A stretch of 64,000 nucleotides of DNA from VAXT01 sp963728535 (GCA_963728535.1 CAVSKK010000001.1:868001-932000), one strand, 5' to 3'; counted from the first letter of the stretch, positions 39,586-48,433 are shown. Notes: generated from the letters alone by a model not told the origin. Translations and numbers: made by a program.

Positions 39586-41289
39586 ATGCCCGCCCCAGCC
39601 CGGTCGGTCGTCGCCGGGTCCGGCCCGCCCCGCGTCCTCCTAGTCCACGCGAACCCGTTCCAGCGGGTGACCCCTGTGCCTGCGTACGGCCTCGAGCGCC
39701 TCCGTACGGCCATCGAGCCGACCGGCGCAGAGGTCGAGCTGCTCGATCCCTACCTGGTCTCGGAGGACCCGCTGGGCGCGGCACGCGCAGCTGCCGAGCG
39801 CTTCCGGCCGGACGTGATCGGCCTCGGCATCCGCATCATCGACGACTGCATCGTCGTCGACCGCCTGGAGGCGCCTGCCGACGAGCCGATCGACGTCAGC
39901 TTTCTGCTGCCCGAGGTCCTCGAGCTGCGCAACGTCCTCGCCGCCGCCGCACCGCAGGCGACGTTCATCGCCGGAGGAGCCGGGTTCTCCGCCTGCCCGC
40001 AGGAGTGCCTTGAGTTCCTCGGCGTGGAGCACGGCGTCGTCGGCGCGGGCGAAGAAGCGCTCGCCGCCGTCTGCGAGGGCCAGTCCCTCGACGAGATCCC
40101 CGGGGTGATCCGCCGCGGGCAGAACCAGGGGATCGCCGCGTATCGCCTCGACTTCGGCGGCCCGACCCGACGCGAGCCCCTGTACGCGCCCGCCAACTCA
40201 TTCCCGGTGCGGACCCGGATCGGGTGCGCGATGCAATGCGTCTACTGCACGGCCGCGAACCTCGGCCGGCAGCACGCGAACGGCGACCTCGAGACCGTCC
40301 TCGACGAGGTCGAGCAGACGGTGCAGGCCGCTCGCGAGCGCGGCGTCGGCCGGGTCTCGATCTTCTTCGCCGACGACGAGTTCAATCTCCCGGACGAGCG
40401 GCACCCGATCTCCATCCTCGAGGGCCTGCGGGATCGCGGCCTCGCGAAGCACCTCACCTGGCGCGCCTATTTCAACCCGACCCCGTTCTCGGCGGCGTTC
40501 GCCGATCTCGTGCGAGAGACAAATGGCCACGTCTCGATCACCGTCGACAGCGCAGCCGACAGCCTCCTCGAGACCGCGCAGAAGCCCTTCCGGCGCCGCC
40601 ACCTGGACGACCTCGTCGCGCTTCTCTCCGAGCACGGTGTCTCGGCGGACCTCGGGCTCATCTTCGGCCTCCCGGGCGAGACCGAGGAGACGATCGCCGA
40701 GACGATTGCCTTCGTCCGCGCACTGCCGCGCTCGGTCGAGGTCGTCTACTCGGCCGGCGCCCGGGTCTACCCGCATACGCCACTTTCACGAATCGCCGAG
40801 CAAGAGCCCGAGCGGATCGTCGGCGCCGACGATCCGAGCTTCCTGAGGCCGTCCGCGTACTCGAGCCCGTGGCCTCCACGCGAGCTGGCGCGCTGGGTCG
40901 GCGAGCAGCTTTCGAGTCTCCCGAACGTGAGCCGGGTCGGAGTCGCCTATCGGAGCGGCCAGACGACCCTTTCCGACGCGTACCGTGCAGTCCTAACCCA
41001 ACCGACCTCGCAACAGGATGTTGCAAAGTCGAACGGAAAGGGCCGCTGGGCAGAGATCCTCGACCGGGCGGCTCAGGACGACTCGCAGCGCAAGTCAGCC
41101 GAGACGATCGCCGCCTGCATGCAGATCGCGACCTGGCACGGACGCTATGACCTGGCGTCAACCGCGGCGGGTCGCCTGCTCCGGGAGGACATGCCTCCGG
41201 AGATGTCGCGAGCACAGTTGCGTTTCGCCCGGGTCGCCTACGGCGGGCTTGCTCTGGCCGATAGAGCTAAGACTGCGCTGCGGCGCTGA
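39586..41289 (+). CDS. B12-binding-domain-like radical SAM protein
   Basis: A 567-residue protein. The N-terminal part (about 10-150) is a Rossmann-type domain like cobalamin-binding ones (VLLVHANPFQRVTPVPAYGL, PDVIGLGIRI, FIAGGAGFSACP) but without the DxHxxG cobalamin ligand. The radical SAM domain has CAMQCVYC (CxxxCxxC) binding the 4Fe-4S cluster, followed by IFFADDEFNLP and DLGLIFGLPGETEETIAETI. The C-terminal 130 residues are uncharacterised. Class B-like layout, but substrate unknown. The ATG at 39586 follows AAGAAGG and a TACACT box; the upstream TTG is less likely. Confidence 0.82.
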   Translation: MPAPARSVVAGSGPPRVLLVHANPFQRVTPVPAYGLERLRTAIEPTGAEVELLDPYLVSEDPLGAARAAAERFRPDVIGLGIRIIDDCIVVDRLEAPADEPIDVSFLLPEVLELRNVLAAAAPQATFIAGGAGFSACPQECLEFLGVEHGVVGAGEEALAAVCEGQSLDEIPGVIRRGQNQGIAAYRLDFGGPTRREPLYAPANSFPVRTRIGCAMQCVYCTAANLGRQHANGDLETVLDEVEQTVQAARERGVGRVSIFFADDEFNLPDERHPISILEGLRDRGLAKHLTWRAYFNPTPFSAAFADLVRETNGHVSITVDSAADSLLETAQKPFRRRHLDDLVALLSEHGVSADLGLIFGLPGETEETIAETIAFVRALPRSVEVVYSAGARVYPHTPLSRIAEQEPERIVGADDPSFLRPSAYSSPWPPRELARWVGEQLSSLPNVSRVGVAYRSGQTTLSDAYRAVLTQPTSQQDVAKSNGKGRWAEILDRAAQDDSQRKSAETIAACMQIATWHGRYDLASTAAGRLLREDMPPEMSRAQLRFARVAYGGLALADRAKTALRR

Positions 41290-42388
41290 GCACGCGGCCA
41301 AGGGCGTGGCCGAAGAGCTCGTTCTCTTCCGGCGTACCGACCGTCACGCGGATCGCGCCCGCCGCGCCGAACCCGCCCGCCGGTCGGACGATCACGCCCT
41401 CGCGGAGCAGCTGTTCGAAGAGCGGACGTGAGTCTTCGCCGACCTCGGCGAAGAGGAAGTTCGCGACCGAGGCGGGCGGGTCGAGACCGTGCTCGCGCAG
41501 GATCCGGTCGAGCTCGACGAGCCCTTCCGCGTTGACGCTACGCCGGCGCGCCAGCTCGTCGGGTGCGTCGAGGCTCGCCAGCGCCGCGACCTGGGCCGCC
41601 GAGTTGACGTCGAAGGCGCGGCGCACCTTCCCGATCGCCGTCACGAGCTCCGCCGGGCCGACCGCGTAGCCGACACGCAGCCCGGCGAGCCCGTAGATCT
41701 TCGAGAACGTCCGCAGGACGACTGCCCCGCGCCCGGCCTGCACGTACTCGAGCCCGTCCACGTAGTCCGGATCGTCGATGTACTCGAAGTAGGCCTGGTC
41801 GAGGACCGTCAGCACGTGCTCGGGAACCGCGTCGAAGTAAGCGTCGAGCTCGGCTCGCGTGTTCATCGTCCCGGTCGGGTTGTTCGGATGGCAGATGTAG
41901 ACGAGCTTCGTCCGCGGCCCGATCTCCTCGAGCATGGCCTCGAGGTCGTAGCGCTGCTCCCGCAGCGGCACCTTGCGAGGCACGGCACCGAGCTTCAGAG
42001 CATCGATCACATAACTCGGAAACGACGGCCAGCCGCAGACGATCTCGTCACCCGGATCGAGCGCGAGCTGGGAGAGGTAGTCGACGATCCCGTCGGAGCC
42101 GGCCCCGGGCGCGACCTCCTCGAAGCGCACATCGTGGCGCTCCGCTAGCGCCGCCCGCAGCCGGTAGGAGCCGCCGTCGGGATACCGGTTCAGCTCCTCG
42201 GCGCCCCGGGCGAGTGCCTCGAGCGCTTCCGGAAAGGGCCCGAGCGGGCCCTCGTTCGACGCGAGCTTGACGACGCGGTCGAGCCCGAGCTCACGCTGGA
42301 CTTCTTCGACCGGCTTTCCCGGCTCGTAGGGAACCAGGTCCCGGACGGCCGGCTTGAAGAACGAATCGGCGATCTCGGCGAAGCCCAC
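41267..42388 (-). CDS. Histidinol-phosphate aminotransferase-like enzyme
   Basis: A 373-residue class I/II aminotransferase with the HisC pattern: KLASNEGPLGPFPEA, GSYRLRAALAERH, HPNNPTGTMNTRAEL, the PLP-binding Lys in RTFSKIYGLAGLRVGY and the C-terminal IRVTVGTPEENELF. It converts imidazole acetol phosphate and glutamate or acts on aromatic keto acids; other his genes are absent, so an aromatic aminotransferase is possible. The last gene of the GGT-GNAT-aminotransferase operon (nine-base gap). Its 3' end overlaps the convergent radical SAM gene by 23 bases. Confidence 0.87.
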   Translation of the reverse strand: MGFAEIADSFFKPAVRDLVPYEPGKPVEEVQRELGLDRVVKLASNEGPLGPFPEALEALARGAEELNRYPDGGSYRLRAALAERHDVRFEEVAPGAGSDGIVDYLSQLALDPGDEIVCGWPSFPSYVIDALKLGAVPRKVPLREQRYDLEAMLEEIGPRTKLVYICHPNNPTGTMNTRAELDAYFDAVPEHVLTVLDQAYFEYIDDPDYVDGLEYVQAGRGAVVLRTFSKIYGLAGLRVGYAVGPAELVTAIGKVRRAFDVNSAAQVAALASLDAPDELARRRSVNAEGLVELDRILREHGLDPPASVANFLFAEVGEDSRPLFEQLLREGVIVRPAGGFGAAGAIRVTVGTPEENELFGHALGRVLSAAAQS

Positions 42389-42397
42389 GATTCGACT

Positions 42398-42898
42398 CTA
42401 GTCGAGGTAGAGGGCCATCAGGATCGCGTCCACGTAGTGACCGGCGATTCGGTAGTGGCGACGCCGCTGACCCTCCTCCACGAAGCCGAGCTTGCGGTAG
42501 AGGGCGATCGCCGGCTCGTTGTGCGGGAACACGTGCAGCTCGACCTTCTTCACGCCGGAGGCTCGGGCCCACTTGACCGCCTCCTCCATCAGCGCAGTGC
42601 CGATCCCGCGGCGGCGCTCTCCGGTGGCCACCATCAGCCCGAGCTCGGCGACGTGGTGGCTGACAGGGTTGCCGTCGCGCGCGATCGACATGCGCCCGAC
42701 CACACCTGTCGGGGCCTCGGCAACGAAGACCGCGGCGTTCGGATCCCGCCGCAGTCTCTTCATGCTGCGCCGCTCGTCCGACGAGCTTCGGTTGTAGGTC
42801 AGCCAGAGCTCGGCCTCGGCGGCGACGCTGCGGCCAAGCTTGACCAGCGCATCCGCGTCTGCGCTTGTCGCGGGCCTCACGATGAGCCAGTCACTCAT
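42398..42898 (-). CDS. GNAT family N-acetyltransferase
   Basis: A 166-residue GNAT (VRPATSADADALVKL, acetyl-CoA loop ATGERRRGIGTALMEEA, closing ALYRKLGFVEEGQRRRHYR). Close in pattern to ribosomal-protein or small-molecule acetyltransferases. The ATG overlaps the TGA of the gamma-glutamyltransferase gene (ATGA), so it is translated from the same message. Substrate unknown; longer upstream readings are shadow frames of the neighbour. Confidence 0.85.
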   Translation of the reverse strand: MSDWLIVRPATSADADALVKLGRSVAAEAELWLTYNRSSSDERRSMKRLRRDPNAAVFVAEAPTGVVGRMSIARDGNPVSHHVAELGLMVATGERRRGIGTALMEEAVKWARASGVKKVELHVFPHNEPAIALYRKLGFVEEGQRRRHYRIAGHYVDAILMALYLD

Positions 42899-44460
42899 GC
42901 CGGAACGACAATGCCATGACCCCCGCGGCGAGGGTCGCCGGCCGCCGCGAGCTTTCCGTCCGGCAGCATCTCCACCGCCGAGACGCCGCCGAAGTAGAGA
43001 TTGCGCTCCTGCCAGCGGACGACCTCGTACCCAAGCGATTCGAGCCGATCGACCTCGGCCGGCTCGCTTCCACCCTCGCACTGCACATAGCCGTCTTCCG
43101 CGTGGATGCGGGGCGCCGAGATCGCTTCCTCGACCGAGAGACCGTGGCGAACGACGTTCACAACGACCTGGAGGATCGCGCCCCGCAGGCGCGACGAGCC
43201 GGCGCTGCCGAGGACGAGCCGAGGCCGACCACGCTCGATGACCACGGAGGGCGACATCATGCTCGTCAGCCTCAGCCCCGGTCGAGGATTGCCCCCCTCG
43301 GGGCCGAGGTCGAACTCACCGAGCATGTTGTTGAGGTGGATGCCCGTCCCGGGAACGATCACGCCGGCGCCGGAGCCGGTCGACACCGTGAGCGCGGCAG
43401 CGTTGCCTTGCTCGTCCACAACAGAGATGTGTGTCGTGCCCGTCGGCGACGGGCCCTCCGACGCCGGTACGCGTGCACGGATCCGCTCGAGCCCCTCGCG
43501 CACCGCACCGGCCGCATGGAGGCGCTTGGCCAGGCCGCCGCGATAGAGCTCTCGTCCGAAGCGGCCGTCTCGTGCCCGCGCCTGCTCGCGCATGACCTCG
43601 ACCAGAGCCGCGATCGCCTCCGCGCTGCCCGGCTCGCCGCCGGCCTCGAGCGCTTCGAGGAGCAGAAGGCCGTAGCCGATCAACACACCCCCCGATGAGG
43701 GAGGCGCGTTCGAGTCGAACTCGTGGCCGAGGTAGCCGACCTGGACCGGTCGACGCCTGATCGTCCGGTACTCGGCCAGATCCTGCGCGGTGATCGCTCC
43801 TCCCTGCTCCTGGAGGTGGCTCACGATCGCGCCGGCGATCTCCCCGCGGTACAGGTCCGCTGCACCGCTCTCGGAGAGCGTCTCGAGTGTCCGGGCGAGA
43901 TCCTCCATCACCAACCTGTCGCCGGCGACGAGGCCGCTCCCATCCTTCTCGAAGATCGCCCGGCCCTCCTCGGTGCGCCGCAGGAGGACATCGAGGATCC
44001 CGTGCAGGTACGCCTGCTCGCGGGTCACCTCGACGCCGTTCCGGGCGAGCGCGATAGCCGGCTCGATCAGGCGAGCCCAGGGAGCGGATCCGTAGGCCCG
44101 GTGCGCGGCCTCCAGCCCGGCCGGCGCGCCCGGGACGGCGCACGACGCCGCGCCGATCCTGAAGACCTGTGTCGACTCGGGTGCAAAGACGACCTCGGCC
44201 GACTCCATCTCGGCGATCCTTTCCTCCCCGAGCCCGAGGCCGGGTATGGCGACATAGAAGTCCAGCAGCCTCGTCGTGCGGTCCCGGGCATGGTGGACGA
44301 GCATGAACCCTCCTCCACCCGGGCCCGTCAACGTGCTCTCGGTCACCCACGACGCGAAGCCCGCCGCGATGCACGCGTCGACGGCGTTGCCGCCCTCGGC
44401 GAGAATTTCGGCGCCGGCCTCGGCCGTCAGCCGGTGTCCGGCAGCTATCGCTCCCCTCAT
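42895..44460 (-). CDS. Gamma-glutamyltransferase family protein
   Basis: A 521-residue N-terminal-nucleophile hydrolase. It starts MRGAIAAGHRLTAEAGAEIL, has NAVDACIAAGFASWVTEST and GPGGGGFMLVH, and the self-cleavage and catalytic site TGTTHISVVDEQGNAA (Thr about residue 341), with MMSPSVVIERGRPRLVLGSA later. It should cut gamma-glutamyl bonds. No signal peptide is seen with this start, so it may be cytoplasmic, unlike many bacterial homologues. The ATG has a TAGGCT box seven bases upstream; a longer start would add an Arg-rich segment with no support. Confidence 0.87.
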   Translation of the reverse strand: MRGAIAAGHRLTAEAGAEILAEGGNAVDACIAAGFASWVTESTLTGPGGGGFMLVHHARDRTTRLLDFYVAIPGLGLGEERIAEMESAEVVFAPESTQVFRIGAASCAVPGAPAGLEAAHRAYGSAPWARLIEPAIALARNGVEVTREQAYLHGILDVLLRRTEEGRAIFEKDGSGLVAGDRLVMEDLARTLETLSESGAADLYRGEIAGAIVSHLQEQGGAITAQDLAEYRTIRRRPVQVGYLGHEFDSNAPPSSGGVLIGYGLLLLEALEAGGEPGSAEAIAALVEVMREQARARDGRFGRELYRGGLAKRLHAAGAVREGLERIRARVPASEGPSPTGTTHISVVDEQGNAAALTVSTGSGAGVIVPGTGIHLNNMLGEFDLGPEGGNPRPGLRLTSMMSPSVVIERGRPRLVLGSAGSSRLRGAILQVVVNVVRHGLSVEEAISAPRIHAEDGYVQCEGGSEPAEVDRLESLGYEVVRWQERNLYFGGVSAVEMLPDGKLAAAGDPRRGGHGIVVPA

Positions 44461-44467
44461 TGCGGAA

Positions 44468-44473
44468 AGCCTA
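44468..44473 (-). promoter_or_regulatory. -10 box, leaderless promoter of the GGT gene
   Basis: TAGGCT on the minus strand, seven bases before the ATG at 44460; part of a perfect inverted repeat with 44505-44513. Confidence 0.6.
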
Positions 44474-44504
44474 GGTGGAGTAGGAAGAGGGCCGCCGGCC
44501 TCTA

Positions 44505-44510
44505 TAGGCT
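44505..44510 (+). promoter_or_regulatory. -10 box of the divergent membrane protein gene
   Basis: TAGGCT, mirror image of the GGT box (GAAAGCCTA/TAGGCTTTC, nine bases each side, 31-base spacer). Confidence 0.5.
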
Positions 44511-44528
44511 TTCTAGGACTTGCGCCGC

Positions 44529-46160
44529 GTGGACTTTCTCCTGCGCGAGGCGATGTTCGCCGCCGGCTCCGCCGCCTCGCTTGCAGCACTCCTGATCTGG
44601 CTCGGGCCTCCTGGCAACGATCTGGCTGCCCACGTGTACCAGCGGACTGTTTTCCTCCACGACGGCTTCCAGCTCTGGAACAACTTCTGGTACGGAGGCC
44701 GCTACAGCTTCGTCACGTACAGCGTTCTCTACTACCCGCTCGCCGGCGTCCTCGGGATCAAGCCGCTCGCGGTGGCGTCGATCGCCACTGCGGCGCTCGC
44801 GTTCGCCGTCGTCGTCGGCCGGCAATGGGGACCGCTCGCGCGCTGGTCGAGCAGGACGTTCGCAGTCGTCTGGGCCGGCCTCGTCATCTCGGCGGCGTTC
44901 CCGTTCGCCCTCGGCATCGCGCTCGGCTTGCTCTCGATCTGGGCACTCCAGGCGGGCAAGCGCTGGCGCTTCGGCATCCTCGCGGTCCTGACGGCCGCCG
45001 CGAGCCCGCTGGCGTTCCTTCTGCTCGCGGTCTTCCTCGCAGGCATCGCGCTCGGCATGCAGGACCGTGGCCGGCGATTGCTTGCGCCCACGCTGATCGT
45101 CGCGGGCGTCGGAGTGACCGAGTTCCTGCTCGCTCGCGCATTCGCGGACGGCGGCCACTACCCGTTCTCGGTCTTCGAGCTGGGCGCCGTCCTGCTCTTC
45201 TGCGGGCTCGGCGCGGCACTGACCTGGCACGTCGAGACTGCGCGGGCGCTCCGTTGGTTCTTCGTCGCGTATGCCGTCACGTGCGGCGTCGCCTTCGCGG
45301 TTGCCTCTCCGCTTGGGGAGAACGTCGCGCGCGTCCGCTTCGCAGCGCTTCCGATTGCCGTGCTCGTCCTCTCGCTCCGCAGCTGGCGCCCTCTCTGGGT
45401 CGCGGCGCTAGCCCTCCTGCTCGCGGGCTCCTGGAACCTGAGCCCCCACGCGTGGAGCTTCTCCCGTGCGAGCGTCGAGCCCTCTGCGCACGAGGCGTAC
45501 TGGCAACCAGCGGTCAACTACCTGCGGCAGAACCTCACGCCTTCGTACCGCGTCGAGGCCGTGGATACCTCCGGGCACTGGGCCGCGGTCTACCTTCCGC
45601 GCGCGGGCATCCCGCTCACGCGCGGCTGGTTCCGGCAGGACGACTTCCCCCAGAATCAAGTGCTCTACGACCGGTTGGACGGACCGACCTACCTCCAGTG
45701 GCTCCGGCGACTCGGGGTGCGCTACGTCGTGCTGACCGACGCTCCAACCGACTACAGCTCGAAGGGGGAGGCACGTGTGATCCGCAGCGGCCGCTCGGGG
45801 CTCGTCCGCGTGCTGCGTACCGAGCACATCTCGATCTTCGAGGTCCCGCGTCCGCGACCTCTCTTGACGGGCTCAGCGCCGGCGGAGGTGTTCTCGCTCA
45901 AGCAGGCCTACGTGCTCCTTCGCGTCGATGAGCCTGGCCGATACCGGCTCGCCGTGCGCTACTCGCCCTACTGGCGCGTCGCAGGAGCCTGCGTCTCCCG
46001 GGGCCCGGACGGGATGGTCCGGCTCACCACGCCCAACCGCGGGTTCCTCATGCTTCGGTTCAAGGTCGACGCCGGCCGGGCGCTCGCGACCATGGTCGGC
46101 AGCGGCCCGGGCGAGTGCGCGAGGCCACCGGCCGCTCCTAGCCCACGGAGCGGTCCTTAG
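44529..46160 (+). CDS. Polytopic membrane protein with extracytoplasmic domain
   Basis: A 543-residue protein. About ten transmembrane helices in the first 340 residues (for example SLAALLIWLG, VASIATAALAFAVVVG, VFELGAVLLFCGLGAALTW) enclose short loops with FWYGGRYSFVTYSVLYYPL, a pattern seen in GT-C-like glycosyltransferases and related uncharacterised membrane proteins. The C-terminal 200 residues are soluble and beta-rich (YLQWLRRLGVRYVVLTDAP, SIFEVPRPRP). Substrate unknown. A GTG at 44529 with AGGAC nearby is chosen over the TTG at 44520. The stop overlaps the ftsZ stop (TTAG). Confidence 0.75.
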   Translation: MDFLLREAMFAAGSAASLAALLIWLGPPGNDLAAHVYQRTVFLHDGFQLWNNFWYGGRYSFVTYSVLYYPLAGVLGIKPLAVASIATAALAFAVVVGRQWGPLARWSSRTFAVVWAGLVISAAFPFALGIALGLLSIWALQAGKRWRFGILAVLTAAASPLAFLLLAVFLAGIALGMQDRGRRLLAPTLIVAGVGVTEFLLARAFADGGHYPFSVFELGAVLLFCGLGAALTWHVETARALRWFFVAYAVTCGVAFAVASPLGENVARVRFAALPIAVLVLSLRSWRPLWVAALALLLAGSWNLSPHAWSFSRASVEPSAHEAYWQPAVNYLRQNLTPSYRVEAVDTSGHWAAVYLPRAGIPLTRGWFRQDDFPQNQVLYDRLDGPTYLQWLRRLGVRYVVLTDAPTDYSSKGEARVIRSGRSGLVRVLRTEHISIFEVPRPRPLLTGSAPAEVFSLKQAYVLLRVDEPGRYRLAVRYSPYWRVAGACVSRGPDGMVRLTTPNRGFLMLRFKVDAGRALATMVGSGPGECARPPAAPSPRSGP

Positions 46161-47488
46161 TCCGTGAGGAAGGCGGGCGGCTCGAGAGGATCGAGCTCGC
46201 GCCGCTCTCGGGAAGGCGACTTCCGGCCGGTGATGCCCGAAAGGCCCGTCGCGATGACCGTGATCCAGACCTGTCCCGTCAGCCGCTCGTCGATCGTCGC
46301 CCCGAAGATGATGTTCGTATCGTCACGCGCGCCGCGGCGGACGACCTCGGCAGCCTCGTTCACTTCGTAGAGCGACAGGTCGTCGCCGCCCGCGATCGAA
46401 AGCAGGATCCCGCGCGCTCCGACGAGCTCGGTGTCGATCAGCGGCGAGCTGAGGGCGCTTTCGGCGGCCTTGACCGCACGGTCCTCTCCGGTCGCGAAGC
46501 CGATGCCCATCAACGCGGATCCAGCGTTGTTCATGATCGTCTTCACGTCCGCGAAGTCCAGATTGATGAGGCCGGGCATCGTGATCAAATCGGTGATCCC
46601 CTGGACGCCCTGGCGAAGGACGTCGTCGGCGATGCGGAAGGCATCGAGCATCGACGTCTTCTTATCGAGCACCTCGAGCAGCTTGTCGTTCGGGATCACG
46701 ATGACGGTGTCGCAGGTCTCGCGCAGCGCCGCGATGCCGTCGTCGGCCTGGGTACGCCGCTTGGTGCCCTCGAAATGGAATGGAAGCGTGACGATGCCGA
46801 CCGTGAGCGCCCCGACTTCCTTCGCGATCCGCGCAACGACCGGAGCAGCACCTGATCCCGTTCCACCGCCTTCGCCTGCGGTCACGAAGACCATGTCCGA
46901 GCCGCGCAGCGCACGCTTGATCTGGTCGTAGGACTCCTCAGCGGCACGGCGGCCGAGATCGGCCGAGGCGCCTGAGCCCAGACCCTGAGTCAGCTCGCGG
47001 CCGATGTGGATCTTGACCGGCGCGTCCGAGAGGGCGAGTTGCTGGATGTCGGTGTTGACGGCGACGAACTCGATGTCCTCGATGCCGGCGTCGATCATCC
47101 GGTTGACCGCGTTCAGGCCGGCGCCGCCGACCCCGACGACGCGGATGACCGCGAGATACGCGCCGGCCTCGGCACGTGGCGCCCGGTGGAGCCGTGGGGC
47201 TGGCTCCGGCATCGTCTGCACGCGCGGCAGCTCCTCGACTGGACGCAGGTCCGGTCGCGGCGCGGGTTCAGCAGCTTCCGGCTCGGGTTCGGGCTTGGGC
47301 TCGGGAGGGAGCGGCTTGAACGGAGGAGCGTGCTCGACCGTCTCCTCGAGGGGCTCGTCCGGAGCAGCCTTCGCGACGGGCTCCGGCTCGGGCTCCGGCT
47401 TGTCGCCATGCTGGCGCTGGGCGGCTTCCGTCGCTCGGAAGAGCTCCGCGAGCGGGCCCTCACGCATGCTTGCGCGCTTGCGCGCCAT
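46157..47488 (-). CDS. ftsZ: FtsZ-family protein with long N-terminal extension
   Basis: A 443-residue tubulin-like GTPase. The core begins at about residue 113 (VIRVVGVGGAGLNAVNRM), with GTP-binding GEGGGTGSGAAPVVARI (tubulin signature 207-213) and the T7-region NLDFADVKTIM. The C-terminus ends LDPLEPPAFLTD, like the conserved FtsZ tail. Unlike ordinary FtsZ it carries about 110 extra N-terminal residues rich in Pro, Glu and Lys (EPVAKAAPDEPLEETVEHAP). The ATG at 47488 has a perfect AAGGAGGT site, which supports the extension. It overlaps the parA gene by 29 bases, away from any cell-wall gene cluster. Confidence 0.9.
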   Translation of the reverse strand: MARKRASMREGPLAELFRATEAAQRQHGDKPEPEPEPVAKAAPDEPLEETVEHAPPFKPLPPEPKPEPEPEAAEPAPRPDLRPVEELPRVQTMPEPAPRLHRAPRAEAGAYLAVIRVVGVGGAGLNAVNRMIDAGIEDIEFVAVNTDIQQLALSDAPVKIHIGRELTQGLGSGASADLGRRAAEESYDQIKRALRGSDMVFVTAGEGGGTGSGAAPVVARIAKEVGALTVGIVTLPFHFEGTKRRTQADDGIAALRETCDTVIVIPNDKLLEVLDKKTSMLDAFRIADDVLRQGVQGITDLITMPGLINLDFADVKTIMNNAGSALMGIGFATGEDRAVKAAESALSSPLIDTELVGARGILLSIAGGDDLSLYEVNEAAEVVRRGARDDTNIIFGATIDERLTGQVWITVIATGLSGITGRKSPSRERRELDPLEPPAFLTD

Positions 47489-48329
47489 TGAGGACCTCCT
47501 TCGCTAGATCTCGGTAGGCGTTCGCCGCGTTTCCGGTCGGGTCGTACTTCAGCACCGAGGTGCCCTTGACCGGCGCCTCCGCGTAGCGGATCGTCTTCTT
47601 GATCCGCGTCTTGAAGACGAGGTCGCCGAAGTTCTCCTCGAGGATCTCGACCGCCTCGCGCGCGTGCAGCGTCCGGCGGTCGAACATCGTCGGCAGGATG
47701 CCCATGATCGCGACGTTCGGGTTCAGGTTCTCGCGAATCATCGTGAGCGTGTTCTCTAGCTGGACGAGCCCGCGCAGCGAGAGGTACTCACACTGCACCG
47801 GGACGATCACGTGGTCAGCCGCGACGAGGGCGTTGATCGTCAGCAAGCCGAGTGAAGGAGGCGTGTCGATGAGCACGTAGTCGTACTGGTCCTTCATCGG
47901 GAGGAGCGCCTTCTCGAGGGCGCGCTCCCGGCCGATCATGCTGGAGAGAGCGAGCTCCGCCCCCGCGAGGTCGATCGAGGACACGGCCAGGTCGATCTCC
48001 GCCTTCTCGATCACGTTCTCGATCGGAAGCCGGTGGACGAGGACGTCGAACATCGAGCGCTCGATCGAGTCCGGGTTCAACCCCTGGCTCATCGTCAGGT
48101 TGCCCTGCGGGTCCATGTCGACACAGAGGACGCGATACTCCTTCTCCTTGAGAGCTGCGGCGAGGTTCAGCGTCGAGGTCGTCTTCGCGACGCCGCCCTT
48201 CTGGTTGGCGAACGCGATGACCTTGGCGAGCGTGGGCGTGTCTGTCTGAACGGGCGTCTCCTCCACGGATTCCTCCACAGATTCCTGTTCCCGCGTATGC
48301 GGTCGCGAAAGAAGGCGCGTCAGCCCCAT
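47460..48329 (-). CDS. ParA/Soj family ATPase
   Basis: A 289-residue deviant-Walker ATPase. The P-loop is NQKGGVAKTT (residues 42-51, with the signature first Lys), VDMDPQGNL is the A' motif and LIDTPPSLGLLT the Walker B. C-terminal FKTRIKKTIRYAEAPVKGTS is the usual ParA end. It should position DNA or protein cargo by nucleoid binding. No parB gene or parS site is visible here. The N-terminal 30 residues (GLTRLLSRPH and acidic SVEESVEETP) are extra. The operon with ftsZ could link segregation to division. Confidence 0.9.
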   Translation of the reverse strand: MGLTRLLSRPHTREQESVEESVEETPVQTDTPTLAKVIAFANQKGGVAKTTSTLNLAAALKEKEYRVLCVDMDPQGNLTMSQGLNPDSIERSMFDVLVHRLPIENVIEKAEIDLAVSSIDLAGAELALSSMIGRERALEKALLPMKDQYDYVLIDTPPSLGLLTINALVAADHVIVPVQCEYLSLRGLVQLENTLTMIRENLNPNVAIMGILPTMFDRRTLHAREAVEILEENFGDLVFKTRIKKTIRYAEAPVKGTSVLKYDPTGNAANAYRDLAKEVLNGAQARKHA

Positions 48330-48410
48330 TGCTCGTCCCCAGTTCGACCGGTGATCGTGCAGTCCTGCACGCATCCATTGTGCAGCAAAAACCCGAAGTC
48401 GAACAGTATT

Positions 48411-48433
48411 CGCCCGAATTTGCGGGCGTTTTT
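48411..48433 (+). terminator. Hairpin with T run upstream of parA, plus orientation
   Basis: CGCCCG-AATTTG-CGGGCG followed by TTTTT on the plus strand. No plus-strand gene ends here, so it would serve an unannotated transcript antisense to the parA 5' region, or it is a simple palindrome. Confidence 0.45.
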
